A program made the translations under genes and the position numbers. The notes beneath the pieces were generated by a model, which was given only the letters and a program-made list of their open reading frames with translations, did not search any database and was not told the origin of the DNA. From assembly GCA_023333565.1 (NCBI GenBank), contig JAJKFH010002485.1, forward strand, positions 1,240,001-1,304,000: 64,000 nt of DNA. Direction: 5' to 3'. Of this stretch, positions 11,437 to 24,285 are shown piece after piece. This DNA is from Puffinus mauretanicus. Lineage: Eukaryota > Chordata > Aves > Procellariiformes > Procellariidae. Positions within the stretch are counted from its first letter, which is position 1; every line of letters begins with the position of its first letter.

Positions 11437-12239
11437 TCCAAACTAACACAAAAACCCCCAAAACCTAGAAATGCCATAATTCTCCCAAGTGCTTTGGATA
11501 GCAGACAGTCAAAAATGAGGAGAGTCCAAAACACATAATTTTATTTTTATTATTTTCACTTTGGCATCTGATTTTTTGACCTCTCTCAGTAAGCCATGGA
11601 GGAAAAGAGAAGTTGTTACTCAACCCCAGCTTTCTCCTACTCCACAGGCATTCAGACAGCACAGGAAAAGGACTGAGGAGGCCCTGCCATAGCAGTCTCT
11701 GAGGCAGCTGCAGCCAGAGCCACAGCTGCAGCTTCCTGTCTGCCCAGCAGGTTGTTGGAGGAGCATCTCGAGGTGGATGGCTCCCACCGTGGGTTTCTGC
11801 AGCCCATGGGTCTCAGCTGATTGTTGGAGACAGCCTAACTACATGTAAAGCACAGCCTTTGTAAAAGCCTCAGATTCTTTCCTTTTCTTACTGCTCAAGC
11901 CTGGAAATGGAAAAAAAAAGAAAAAGTATTAAAAACATGCAAAACTTTGGACACTGAAAACTAGGAGGTGATCTCTTCCAAACTCCTTTTATAATTTGAC
12001 TTTTGCTGCTTGGGAACCACTCATTTAACACTGTATTGCTGCTTCGGGTGCTAGCATGGAAGACCGTTGTAATTGTGTTCCAAATCTCATTCATACTAAA
12101 AATAGACTACTTTACTAAAACTGTATGTAAGACAACCATGTGTGATACTATTCATCAGTCAGCAATCCACTTCGCAGCCCCTTTGTAAATGCTTGCTTTG
12201 GGAATATCTAAGGTATTTTGTGATATCCAGTTGCCACTG

Positions 12240-13060
12240 TTGGGTTAAGTAAATTAGAGCAACTTGTTTCCAGCAAACTCACCTTAGAGTGAGTGATGTG
12301 CTTCCAAATGTTTTCTGTCAAAGTGCTTGAGATACGATGTTAGGAGACTTTCAATAAAATATTCGTTTTTAGTTAAAAATAGCAAAGGCAAACACAGTGT
12401 TCATTAATAATGGGATAAACTGTAAATGATAGCTTTCAACAGAGTAATAGAGCATAGCAAACAAAGAAGAGCAGCAGAGGCAAGTAAAAAGGAAAATAAC
12501 TTTGAAACTCTACTGATTAAGATGCTAAACTAGTTTCCAGTGTTTATTACAAAAAAGCTAATTAAAGAGTTTACATTTTATCATGCACAGTAAAGAACTC
12601 CTGACAGGCATTGTTATAATATGAAATGCTGCAGTCTCCAGTAGAGTTTAATTTAGAGCAACAACAAAGAAGGGAAAAAGAAGAAATAAAACAATTGAAA
12701 TGTTGCAAGCAGACTGCCTTAAGCTCTGGGGAGGCCTTTTAGAAAACTGTTTGGTAGAAGCAATGCAAACTGAGCTACTACCCTGGGAATAATATTTTTC
12801 CTGAAATTGTTTCAGGTTGAAGTGTTTATAGGAGGCAGTATATAGGTTGTGTAAGCCACCAGCTAAAAGATTGGGGAAGTACAGCTTTTTATCAAAGGCT
12901 AATCACGCTGATTATGCAAGAAGATGCACAGATGCTGGTGTAAACCATTCACTGGAGAATTAGTGATTCCTGCATCATTACTGATCAGATCAACAGATGT
13001 CCATACTGTCACCAGTTACCAACATTAACTTGCTAATAAACTGCATCATGTTTACTAAAC
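12240..13060. promoter_or_regulatory. Candidate enhancer block with clustered homeodomain sites
   Basis: About 800 bases free of simple repeats and transposons, with many spaced ATTA/TAAT cores (12403-12412, 12513-12516, 12558-12563, 12645-12650, 12900-12915, 12958-12964). There are CAGATGCTGG and CAGATG E-box-like sites near 12930 and 12994, and a TGATCAGATCA motif at 12981-12991. The stretch 12880-13010, with TAATCACGCTGATTATGC, is the densest part. This texture is typical of conserved non-coding elements around developmental genes. Function and conservation are inferred. Confidence 0.4.
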
Positions 13061-16000
13061 ATATTCAACTAGAGCAAAGTTTTGACATCTTGTACAGATG
13101 TTCATTTCTTCCAAACACATTTTTGGCTTGAGAGAGCCTTGGAAACTGTATTGATTTCACTCTTGCCCAATTGCTTGGTGATGAATAATGATAGATTATG
13201 CATATCAATTATTTTAAACCAGTCAACCATTGTTTATTTACTTTAACTACAATATTTTGTTGTCATATCTGCAGACAAGGTTGAGAAAATGATTCTACTT
13301 TTGGCTAGTAATTTTTCTGCAGGAGATATGAGAAGGCAACTTTTGTTTGTCATTAACAGCCCTTGGGATCTTCATATTTTATTTCCCTGGCAGTCAGACA
13401 TATGAGCTGTTACAGAGGACAGAGTTGAGCTATAGGACACTGAATACACAGAAGGCACACTGCTCTGTCTCATTTTCTGTCACCGATACGGCTGTATGAT
13501 TTGCTTTCCTAATGTTTGACTTGGTGTCAGAGTTGGAGGAAAATTAACCGGCAGAGAACCAGCTGAGATAAGGTGGCAGCATGAGGAAGGACCACAAATA
13601 CCTAGTAGCAATGTTTCTCGCTGCGTGTGTTGAGCAGGGATTTCCCATCCCTTGTTCAGCATATCATGATGCAGAGTTCTGGGACACTAGACTTCTGTTG
13701 AAATCTCCTGGAGCCCAGACACTCCAAATATATATGATTATAGCCACATGATATATGTCCACAGGCATATCATTCTTTCTTTCAGATTTTATGTTTTAAA
13801 TTAGTAGAAATGAGTCACTTCAGTATTGCATGCAAGACACCAGTACAACTTACTGCCACAAGAGAGCATTCACATTTAGTACACATTTTATTTATGAAAA
13901 GGTTTCCTCATATAAATGGAAATTAAAACACTATCATTTTTACTAGGTAGACTTTTTTTTGTTTCTAAAACTCCTTTCTTCCCATAAACTTTTCTATTAT
14001 CTTTGCTAAAAAAAGGCTTTCTTCACCTTTCTCTGAAGTATGGCTGGGCTGCTTGTCCCTGATAGAAGACAGTACAGATCTCTGTGAATCACAGTGTGTA
14101 GTTTGCTTTCTATCACTCAGACATTGCTGTTCTAACTTGTAGATTGAATTATCAGATGTATTCTACACTAAGACTGCTTGAAATAGCTGGGCTGTCATGC
14201 GGGTGCTTGGCTGTGGAGTGATATTAGTCACACCATATTGTTCCAGACCTCTGAAATTTTTTTGTTTTCCAGACATAATTCACAGTTTTGGTTTTTTATC
14301 TGTAGTCTTGTAAGTGGCATCTTTCCCCGCCTTCTCCCTGTACTGTAGCATTGTTGGGACATTCACATTGATAAGATCCTTTGTTTACATTTCTATTGAC
14401 TGTAGAACAAAATTTTTAATAAAACCAATTTGCTCTGATGAAGCTCAAGTCAGTAGATAGTCACAGCATGGTGCAAAGTCAATTTGCGCACTCAGTCTTT
14501 TCCAATGAATTGGATTTGAGATGGTTCCTTTTGTGTTTTCATTGGAAACTAAATGCTCTCCTAACAACAAACGCACTCATATCTCCCAACAGGTCCCCTT
14601 TACTCTTGGGTACTGCATTATGCTGTCTTGCCATTCATGTCAGTTTGCACTGTGGATACCTTGTGTTACCCATTACCCAGTATGTACCAGCACTGCCATC
14701 AGCATTGATGTAGGACGCTGTACACCAGCAATGCCAGAGCTGATTGCTCCATTAACTACTTTTCCCCACAGTCAAACATGGGGTTTCATGCTTCCATTTT
14801 TTTACGGAGTACCTGCTCCGGTTTGTTGTTTAGGACCTAGTCCCAAATCCATTAGAATTAACAGAAATTTGTTCCTGTTGTCCCAGTTCATTTCAGGATA
14901 TTTTGTGTGTACTTACAAAGGTGTTCACGTAGCTCTTGAAAATTTGCCTTCTCCTTGGTGACTGTAGTATATAAATAACAACTTCTTATTCATTTATGTC
15001 TTTATTTTCCTCAGCTTACATATGAGGAAAGTTAAACGAGTCTTCGTGCAACACTAGGCCTAAATATACCCATTGCTGGGTTGTATTTCAAACAACAGAA
15101 TTTCCTTTACTCCTTTTCACTCTTGCTGTCTGTTTCCAGCCTTCTCCATTCACGTTTACTGTATCATCATTTTATATGAAAGGAAATTTTTCTTTAGCAC
15201 TGGGCTCATGAAAATAAAAGATAATACAATGAAATAAAATCACTGAGAGACAATTTTTCTCAGTTAAGCTTTAATGCAAGTTCAGGCTACCTAGAGTGAG
15301 CTGATAGAAGACAGAAATGAGACTTCAGGCAGCTTTCTAAAGCATGAAAATCCTCCCTCTCTTGCTGTATTGTTGTTGCACAGGGCCAGCAGGTTAATGG
15401 TAGAGGAGCTTTACAGCACATAGAATTCATTGGCTGTGGAGGACAGAGAGCCACATGACTGGGGATGTAACCTATGGATTTCTGCGCTGGTGTTAAGTAC
15501 CCATCATTGCTCAGCAGCAGAAAGTAGTGTTGGTACTAGACCATACTGGAACATGACAGTATTTTGTCTCCAACAATGGCTGTGGCCAGATATGTATTTG
15601 CTTGGCTATTTTTGAGAGGAGTTTTGGTTGATTTTAATTTTTTTCCTAATTTATAATACTGGATTACATTTAAAAAATAATATTAATGAAGCCCACTGCA
15701 GCTTTCTAATTGATTTTTGTGTTAGATCCAAGCAATTTGGTTTTAGCTTTTGCTACACTGGTAAGAAAATCATAACTATTACCAACTGCCAAGAGGATAT
15801 CTATGTCTCAGTGCAGAATTCATTTTATTTATTCCTATTTATTCAATGTCTTTCGGAAAGGAGGTGTCATTGCCGGTGACTCTTCATGTATAGACACTAT
15901 TTGACTATGAATTGCAACCCCAGCCAATGCCATTTTGATTTTACTCTTATCTTTCATTTCAAGGAACATTCCCACAACCTTTACCCCTCCCCCTACATAG

Positions 16001-18237
16001 TCAGATATTCTGAGGCATAGTGTCAATCATTAGACACAAAAATATTTCAGTTATTTTAAAGCTGGAGTATTTGTCACAGGCTCAAAAGATAGAGATCTAA
16101 TGACTTACCAGGGGCTTTGCTTATAAACACACACCTATGCTATTCTCAGAGCTCAGTATTATTATTATGTTTTTCTTATTCTTTCCATTCTCACACTTAA
16201 AACAAAAACATGTTTTCTCCTAGAAAATGCTGACAGCGTGTCTTGGTATCTCAAGGCAGAAAGGTTGCCTTCCCCCAGGCAGTGTGCTGGCAACTTTCAC
16301 ATGGACACACATGACTGAGCTGCCTATAGGTACCCTTGCTTTCATTGTTTCCATAATTCAATATGTTTAAAAACAGCCATGCTAACAAACATTAGAAAGA
16401 GAAGTGGGCAGTGAAACTCTATGGGATTGAACTTCAGAAATGTAGTACAGCTAGAAGAAGAAGGTGTTCAGAGTAAAAATACGAGAGGGATTTGTTATGC
16501 AAAAATAAGACCTCATCTGAAGCTGAAAAGTTACTACATGCAATGAAAGTGAAAAGCAGTGCTTAAAAAAATAAAGCAGAGATTGTTCTAACACTTTTTA
16601 ACATGTGGTTTGTAAGTAAATCTTTAATAAATTACATATTATCACAAATAATTCACTGATTACTACCTTTTGCTGCATCTTATTAATCCATTCTGTTCCA
16701 CACACAAAAGCACTCCTGTGTGAGCTACAACAAGGATTTAAAGATATGTTCTGAGTCTAAAATGTTTAGCAAAATTATCTTGGTCCCTTAAACAAGTTTG
16801 GATGGTAAAACACAATTAAAAGAATACATTTCCAGGCTGCATACATATTCAGGAGATACTGTGCACATTATGGTAAAATGGTAAATCTCCCATACTCATG
16901 ATGAACAAGAATTTCGCCCTTGTATAGCTGCAGGAGGAAAAAACATAATCTATATGGCAGAAATAATTTTACTTGGGTTACTAACTACATTTTTATTACT
17001 AACTATAATCTTCTGAGAATTACATCAGTTTAATTTAAGAAGTGCAGATTTTTAAAAGCAAGCCAGGGTCCTGTGAAATAAAAGGTATACAGGCACAGTT
17101 CAGTACAATTCCTTAACCGTTTAATGAACTGATAGAGGACATGACAACAGAATGATGAACTGAGATATAGAGAAGTTACTCCCTTTTCAGTATTGGACAA
17201 GAAATTATATCAATCCCTGAGGTAATTCTGAAATATGATTACTAATACAGTATGTTAAGGAAAGCCATAAAAAAGAAAGACATGGATGCTCCCTCTCACC
17301 ATACAGTTGGTGAAAGAGCAAAGAATATGAAGATCTGTAGGAGCTGTGAATTTCCACATGCATTTTTACCTCTGCAAGAATATTTCTTTCAATATCTTTT
17401 GAATGCACATCTACTGTCTATGGTGTAGATGACTTGCATTTGAACAGATATATATCCAGCTTTCCTGTGTTAGTATTGTTTTGCTCTTGCACATACATAT
17501 GACGGTGCAACAGAACCACATCATGGTGCAATTGCAAAATTTGAGCCCAACTTGAAAGCTGCAGCTGATGATTTATTTTATTACAAAAAGAGTTGCTCTG
17601 TTCTTTCATTGTTTGACTGTGCAGAACATGACATTAAGACTTGACAGCCTCCAAGAGAATTTTGTTCATCCACAAAGAAGCTGAAAGATCACCTGTGACT
17701 GTGGAATGTATTTTTCCAACATTTATGTTACACAGAGTTCTTGTTAATGTCTGGAAAATGCTAGTGGAAAAGATCTTATATGATGCTTTAGAACTAGCTT
17801 ACCTAACAGATTCATTACAAATCACTGCATTTTGTGAAGTAACATGAAAAATTGCTACACGGAATAATCAGTACTACTGTTTCACCAGGCATTCTGGACA
17901 CTCATTATGAAAAGCAATGGTTCAATTATTTGCATTCTAATGTACTGGATGAGCTTCCTGTAGTATGTTTCATAAAAACCTTCATTATAACATTAAATCT
18001 GTTGTTAAACCCTAGCTACAATTGTGCATTTTGATGAAAATCATGATACTTGCAGACCAAGAGTGCGAACTAAGTTGGTTGGGGGTTTTATTCATTATGT
18101 AGTGATTAAAAAATTTGCAGATATTTCAAACCTTCTACATCTGTGCTATCTCACCATGGCGATGCTGAGCAAGACTTCTTACTGACGATATTAGCCTTCA
18201 TAAGAACAATAGGAATATCTTAGATGCAGCAAATCAT
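13061..18237. other. Non-coding DNA, no gene seen
   Basis: Ordinary AT-rich sequence. Two overlapping plus-strand frames at 14438-14961 (91 and 146 codons) are the most open part. The predicted peptides have scattered hydrophobic residues and cysteines but no family signature, and the frames lack codon-bias evidence, so I do not call a gene. No repeat with a recognisable family was found before the CR1 tail at 18238. Confidence 0.6.
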
Positions 18238-18285
18238 TAAGGGTCTTTTCCAACCTAAATTATTCTATCATTCTGTGATTATTTC
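18238..18285 (+). mobile_element. CR1 LINE, 3'-terminal fragment
   Basis: A short stretch matches the consensus end of avian CR1 elements: an AAGGGTCTTTTCCAACCTAA-type segment followed by two degenerate copies of the ATTCTATGATT tail (ATTCTATCATTCTGTGATT). CR1 is the dominant LINE of bird genomes, and most copies are 5'-truncated to this 3' end. The body upstream is too diverged to trace, so this is a tiny, old, plus-oriented remnant. Confidence 0.75.
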
Positions 18286-18959
18286 CAGTGGTGTACTGAC
18301 ATTATATGACTACAGTTTCATGGAGTTTTTCTTTGCTAGTGTGGAAAGAAAAAAAAAACTTAATCAAGAATTAAGGTGATCTAGCACACATGGTTTTAAA
18401 TGTACCCACAGGAGATAGTAATTTATGGGAAATACAACTGGGATAGTGCAAATGCTGTACACTGCCATATATCAGCTGCAAAACCAATGTTGGTCTTACT
18501 GTATCTTAGAATGCCAGTTGAAAACAGGTTAGATATGAAGTACCAAATAGTAATTATGGCGTGTAAACTTGAAAGCAACTTCTCATTTTTCCAGTGCAAT
18601 AGCTCATCTTACTAGGAGAATCTTTCAGTCATTAGACGAGCTCAAAATGTAACACTTACTTACACACTGACTTTGCTCTGCACTAATATCAAATGTGTGC
18701 ATATTATATGTTTTGGTGTGTTTGCTTCTCGCTTGGCACAGAATTTATCTAGTGATATGCAGCCCTTATATATTACTAATATACTGTAGTATAACACCAG
18801 CAAAGCACGAGACAATATTCTGTCTAATTGTTTTGATCAAACATGACATAGACTTTGTACTCGCACTAGACACATATTTCTGTAAGTTATAGCTTTCACA
18901 GTACTTGCTTTCATTTTTTTGTAATCCCGTCTGTTTCAGACCCTGAAGAATGCAGCACA
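18286..18959. other. Non-coding spacer, no gene seen
   Basis: AT-rich sequence with an A9 tract near 18350. Short open frames (60-71 codons) on both strands have no recognisable content. Confidence 0.6.
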
Positions 18960-19430
18960 ACCGTTTCGGTTTTCAACCTGTCAAGACTTTGCACAAATGA
19001 TTTGTCAAGAAAAAGTCTAATTATGTCTGGCTTAAGGCTTCCATGTTAAACAGGAACAATTGCGGTGACTGTGAAAGAACCGCCTCCTGGCACTTGAGCA
19101 AAATGTGAAAGCAGCATGATTGTCCCGCCTTGTTTCTTTCCATCAACACCCTGTGGTCAGAAAAAGAAACCACCAAATACTTCACTTCCATTTCTATCAG
19201 TTTCTTGTGACTGGCAGCACCTTGGCATTTGCCTTGTACTGTATGTGAGTCATACTGTTAGGGCAACAAGAGAGCCTGTTGAATACAAAGTCTGAAACTA
19301 AGCAGACATCAAGCCAAGAGCTGCTACAGCAGCAATCAAGCAGATTAGCTTAAGTAATTCTGATGAGCATATTAAAGCTCAAAATGAATGAGAATGTTTG
19401 GAGGAAAAACATAAATCAGGTCAAGTGTAA
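18960..19430. promoter_or_regulatory. Candidate conserved regulatory block
   Basis: Repeat-free complex sequence that stands out from both flanks: moderately balanced composition, a few CpG (near 18961, 18966, 19065, 19081, 19125), and several recognisable cores. These are TGTCAAGA twice (about 18978 and 19004), CTAATTATG near 19018, GAACAATTGCGG (SOX-like/E-box) near 19053, TGTGGTCA (RUNX-like) near 19152, TGAGTCATA (AP-1-like) near 19246, and AGATTAGCTTAAGTAATT near 19341-19358. Frames here are short. The call is based on texture and motif density; orthology was not checked. Confidence 0.42.
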
Positions 19431-22400
19431 GTGACCTGGTGCTGTGAAACACTTTATATAATACACCTATTTTCCTAAGGCTATTTTTTCAACATTCTGA
19501 TATATCAGCAACCACTTATCTTACTTTATTTGTCCATTTCAAAAATATTACTTATCTTTCCTTTCCAATAGAGTCTACGAACAGCAACAAAACTTGTATT
19601 CTTTACTGACGATCTGATACACATGATCGTTCAGTGGTTTCATCACTAGTGTCAGTGGAAGACTTCCAGAGACACTGTGGCTGGATGTTTCGAAGTAAAA
19701 TCCTAAAAAAACAATACTGATACATAGCAAGTAAGGAAATGCATGGCAAAAACAACAGAGCACAGACAGATCACTCCTATGGAAATTTGGCCTACCTTCA
19801 AAAAATGACTGCAGCCTTGGGTGCCTTCGGTTTACGATGCCCATCTCAAGACAAGCCAAAATGTCTGCTGAGTTTTTAGAAAGGACTGATCACCTACACC
19901 CTGAAAACTGTTTTTAAAGTCTTTAAGATATCCCTAAGCCAGCAAGATCACAAACATCACTGGAGGCTGCCCTGTCCAGAGGGAATATTTGCCACAACTA
20001 AAATGCTAACAAAACCTAGAATCTCACTTTTCCACCTGCCTCATGAAAGTGCCCTGACATAGCAGGAGCTGCAAAGTTCAAAACTCTTAGGCAGCCACAG
20101 TTTATTTCCTACTCCTCTGCATCTGCTGGTTAGCAGTTCCCACTAGTCTGTAACTGGGCAGGGCATAGGAGAAGACTGAAGGCCTTATTGGCACTCTTTT
20201 GTCTCCTAGGAAAATATGGGCTGACAGCTAGGAAGATGAATTCTCCCCCTTTTATTATCAGAAACTCACTTCATCACTGACCTGCAGAAAAGCAGGGAGA
20301 TACCGAAATACTAGAGAAAAAATGTGGTGTTCTCATTTTGTGAAAAGGAAATAAAATTAACTGATCATTCTATAAGAGATAGAGCCTCATAAAAGCAGGC
20401 ACTTAAATTGAAATTTCACAACCTCAAATTGCAGGGTGGTGACAGGAACCTCTGTAGAATGGGAGATTCACAGAAGCATGATGCCCACTTCACATTGTGC
20501 AAGGTACTAGCTCCTGTATTTATGGGAAATCTTCTGGAGTAGAGTGTTATAGCTTCTTGTACAGCCATGATATCACTGATCTATACCATAGACCATTTGT
20601 GATCAGCATCAACTTACTGAAATTTCCTTAGGGGCTCCCAAGGAGGACCTGTGGAATGAGTAGTTAACAAGTGACGCTTAGACAAGTTGTCAGCAATCAG
20701 TAATGATATCAGTACTTGGCTTCTGCATGATCTGAGCAGAACAATAAGGTTAATCACAATTAAAAAGCTAATAAAATTCTGTGTTAGTCTTTCGATATCA
20801 TGAGCTGACACCTGGTGACAGACACATAGATTTCCATGCAACCAAGTATATTGGCCAGAATATTTAGAAACAGCTTTTATCACTGCAGCATTCTGGTGTG
20901 TTCTTTCAGAACAACCAACAGACATGTTTGTGTCTCACCAGACATGTCCCTGTGTGTTTCTGCTGGTAGGTATCAGCTTATGTACTATGGTGAGTGTGAA
21001 TTATTGTCTTACTCATCTAGTTAGAACATGGGGTAAAGCATTCCCCTCAGTGGTTTAAATCGCCCTATCTACAAAATGGATTTGAAGGTGGTGGCTTAGG
21101 TCCTGCATTAGGGGATTGAGGTACTGGGTATGGAGGGACCTGAGTTATTGCCTGAGAGCTGATCTGGTGGGTGTACTCAAAGCGTTCAACTGGAGCTCTC
21201 CTGCAGGCAATACGGATTCAAATACATTAAGTTCAATTCCTTGCTTAGCTGTTCGACATGAACCGTTTCTAGTGTTTCTTTTAGGAATCAATGTGTAGTC
21301 AAGAAAGGTACCCACTTATAGTGTACAAAATAGTCAACATTTCAAAGTCCAGTATTTGCTGTGCAAAGTCCATACTGAGACTCCATACAGTGCATTTAGT
21401 GGATTGTGCTTTCACATCCTGGTGTGCTACGCACTAACTTCCCCATGCAACAAAGCCCTTAGGGTAGGACTAGAGATAATTTTACTGGCGTTAGACCTAC
21501 AGTGATATCTGAGGAAGTTACATACAGATTAACATAGTGAAGATAAAGAGCCTATGGTAGTTGCTCAGGACAGCCACTGCTGGCTGGCTTCTTGGAGAAA
21601 AAAACAAAGCAAGCCAAGGATTCATTTCTTCACTGCTCATCTAGAGAGGGAAGGAAGGGTCAACAACAGCACAAGTATCACATAAAGTTGTTCTGTGCTC
21701 TTTGCAAGTTTCACACTTTGTCCAAGAACACATGGAAGGATGATAGGGAACCTTTTCTCTGTCTTCTGCAAAGGAAACTCGAAGCCACTGAGATCACAGA
21801 AGGGAACTACTATCCCTTGTTAAAATGGGTGAGCCACGCTACTGCTGAAACAATTGCACTTACCACATTCAAGTAACAGTATTTGACAGAATACCAGGAT
21901 TTTAAGTTCTCAGGAAATGTTTTTCTGGCTCTTGTTCCCTTTCTAAATTTAAGTTGCAGTCAGTATTGTGATTCTTAACAGAAAAAGAATTCTTCAATTT
22001 CCAGATGATTTTCAGCAAAAGTTACGTGGAAAAAGAAAGGTCCATTTTTTTCCTACCAAATCCACAGACTATTTTTTGGATATCTGGTATTTTATCTACA
22101 CACTTTAGCAAAAAGATTTATATTTTCAAGCACCGTATTTTATAAAGGCCGGATGTTTCTTGTCTACAACACCTTACATAACCATCATAAAAGTAGATTT
22201 ACATGATTTTGTTTTTCTCTTTCTTTATTAGAAGGTTTTTTTTAAAATGTTGCCTCCATTTTGGCCGCCTAATTCAAAGTCACTTGGGACAGTAACTGTT
22301 TTTTTAAGAAAAACATATAGATGCTCCTGATTAGTTCAGATTGTTTGGATTGTCTCTTGATATGTTTGAATACGTAGGTGAAATAAACAATGGCACTCCC

Positions 22401-24224
22401 AGGAAACAGGGCTTGCAGTTCTCAGAATCAAGTAGCTGTCTTGCTTGCTTCAAGTGCTTGCCTCTTCCCCTTCTCCCTCTACCTCCATGTTTGGCAAAAG
22501 CCCCTGTCATGGTTCATGACATGTCATAGTCATACAAGATACTTTAGAGGTCTGTGTCACTGAAGGAAAAGACTCCTAGAGGATTCACCACTGCATAAAA
22601 GCTAGAAAGAACGAGAGACAAATGTCACAGAACATAAAGCCCAATAATTATTTTATGGGAAGAAAGCCACAGAACACTGTTTCTCTCAAATGGTTCTGGA
22701 GAGCATGGGAATTTGCATAGTGTATCTTATAAAAGCAGTGTTTATTATGAAGCATGGTTTGGCTAATATGAAAAGGAAGAGAAAGAGAGTTTCATATTTA
22801 TTTGTACTTGTTTTGTTTTTAAAAAAGTTAATCCTGATCTATGTCAAATTCCATGCTGCTTTTAATTTTTTTTCCCACTGCTATGTATCTCTGGGGCAGA
22901 AGGTTTGCATGCCTTTGGTGTATTACGGTGACTGTACAATGTCCAGTAAAGCTGATCACAATAAAAGAAAATTATTCTAAAACTCAAAAAAAAGTTAAAA
23001 TATATAGTTGACTACAGTATATTTCGTGAACTTGTTCTTATACAAGAAAATGTTATTAAATACAATTGGAGTTATTTAACTTAAGTGAAACAGAGTCTGA
23101 AGGGATAAAAAAGAAAATGTTACACTTCGTACCATGAGTATAAATTATAATCTACACCGGAATCTCTTTTTATTTTATGCCTAAGTGAAATAAGAAAGCT
23201 TTGGAAATTCTGTTTTGAACTCTTCATCTTGCAAGATTTATGGCCCAGTTTTAAATCCAGGTTGCTCAGAATCTTCACTTGCAAGCCCTATGAAACTTAT
23301 GTGTCATCTTCTTACTGAAATGATGAAACACAATATTTTAAAGTACTCATATTACGTATGGAACAAAATATGTTTCTGGTCCTGTCATTGCATGGTGGGA
23401 CCCCCATCCTTGACTTAGTTATGTAAAATTTATAAAAACAGTGGAGTAAACAATAGCAGAAAAGACTTAACAAGTTGCAAAATGCAGATGTTTATCTTGG
23501 AAATGTATCTATCTGAAAAAGCTTTCTTAGCAACTGAAAAGATAAATGATCTTCCTTGAGAGCTTTCTAGCCATTTATCATTTAGATAATATTGGTCACT
23601 TTTTTGAGTGAAACTGACTCATGAGCATATGGTAGAGAACCCTCAATTAAACAAGGAATTTAAGGACTTGTTGAGCTTTCAGAGTGTGAGTGAAGCAAAA
23701 CACAGAGGTGGACTATTTGACAAAAAACAAAATCACATCATCCTTCTTTGTCCATGTGCATGATATAGGCCATAAGTAGAGGAGGGTCTTTTAAGCTCTG
23801 AATGCAATCTTAGAGATGCATCAACTACAGACCTGCACACATAAGTGTGGGATCTGAACTTTCACTCCCTATGCAATGTTTCTTCAAGGTAAAAACAGTC
23901 AATGGAGTTACTCCAGATTTATATCAGATAGTATTTCTATTTAGATATGATTCATCTAGAGTAATTTAAAAATCTGTATTTGGTTTTATTATTTGTAATT
24001 GTGTTTATCAGAACAAGAGCTGGAGGTATAATATTTTTAATATGTTACATTAGCTTATTTAAAAATATATAATCATATTAACTGATAAATTGTCTTATTA
24101 TTAAATCATTTCAAATCCAAACTGCCTATTGCTATAGTACTTCACTTTTCTTTTTATGCTGTAAAACAACTGAAAGCACTGTGATGTACATGCTTCAGGA
24201 ACATTCTTGTTGCTCCTTTTAAGA
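19431..24224. other. Non-coding DNA, no gene seen
   Basis: AT-rich sequence with scattered open frames up to 103 codons (minus strand 20614-20925; 94-96 codons at 19575-19859, 21592-21876 and 22690-22980), none with a recognisable domain. There is a short inverted-repeat cluster at 22506-22526. The area 21000-21300 is somewhat GC-richer and structured, but I could not assign it to a SINE or tRNA. Confidence 0.6.
22506..22526. repeat. Overlapping short palindromes with GTCAT/TGACA half-sites
   Basis: GTCATG and CATGAC arms (22506-22511 and 22515-22520) flank GTT, and overlap a perfect ten-base palindrome TGACATGTCA (22517-22526). TGACA is the half-site of TALE homeodomain factors (TGIF/MEIS). 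Whether any factor binds here is unknown. Confidence 0.6.
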
Positions 24225-24285
24225 AGGGAAAGGGCAGGGCAGGGCAGGGCAGGGCAGGGAAGGGAAGGGAAAAAAAAGAAAAAAG
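24225..24285 (+). repeat. (AGGGC)5(AGGGA)3 pentanucleotide microsatellite with poly-purine tail
   Basis: An AGGGAA lead (24225-24230) is followed by five AGGGC units (24231-24255), three AGGGA units (24256-24270) and an A-rich tail. Nine GGG runs are separated by two-base loops, except the first gap of three, so the plus strand can form several alternative G-quadruplexes. The unit changes from GC-ending to GA-ending along the array, as expected from slippage after a point change. Long frames predicted on both strands here are artefacts of the repeat. Confidence 0.95.

Larger units (their letters stand above)
9231..12239. other. Non-coding DNA, no gene seen
   Basis: AT-rich, without recognisable genes. 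It contains a G-rich tract at 9536-9561 and an A13 tract at 11424-11436. Around 10225-10420 there is a repeat-free patch with TTAATTAACC and GATTATGCG cores that could be a small regulatory element, but support is thin. A locally GC-richer area at 11660-11820 (GCAGC-rich) has no assignable identity. Confidence 0.6.

Noticed and set aside
14438..14961. Overlapping 91- and 146-codon plus-strand frames as a possible gene
   Set aside because: Length is within chance for 64 kb on six frames. The peptides match no family, and no splice or promoter context supports them.
21000..21300. Possible tRNA-derived SINE
   Set aside because: A vaguely B-box-like GGATTCAAAT is present, but there is no A box at the right distance, no tail and no cloverleaf.
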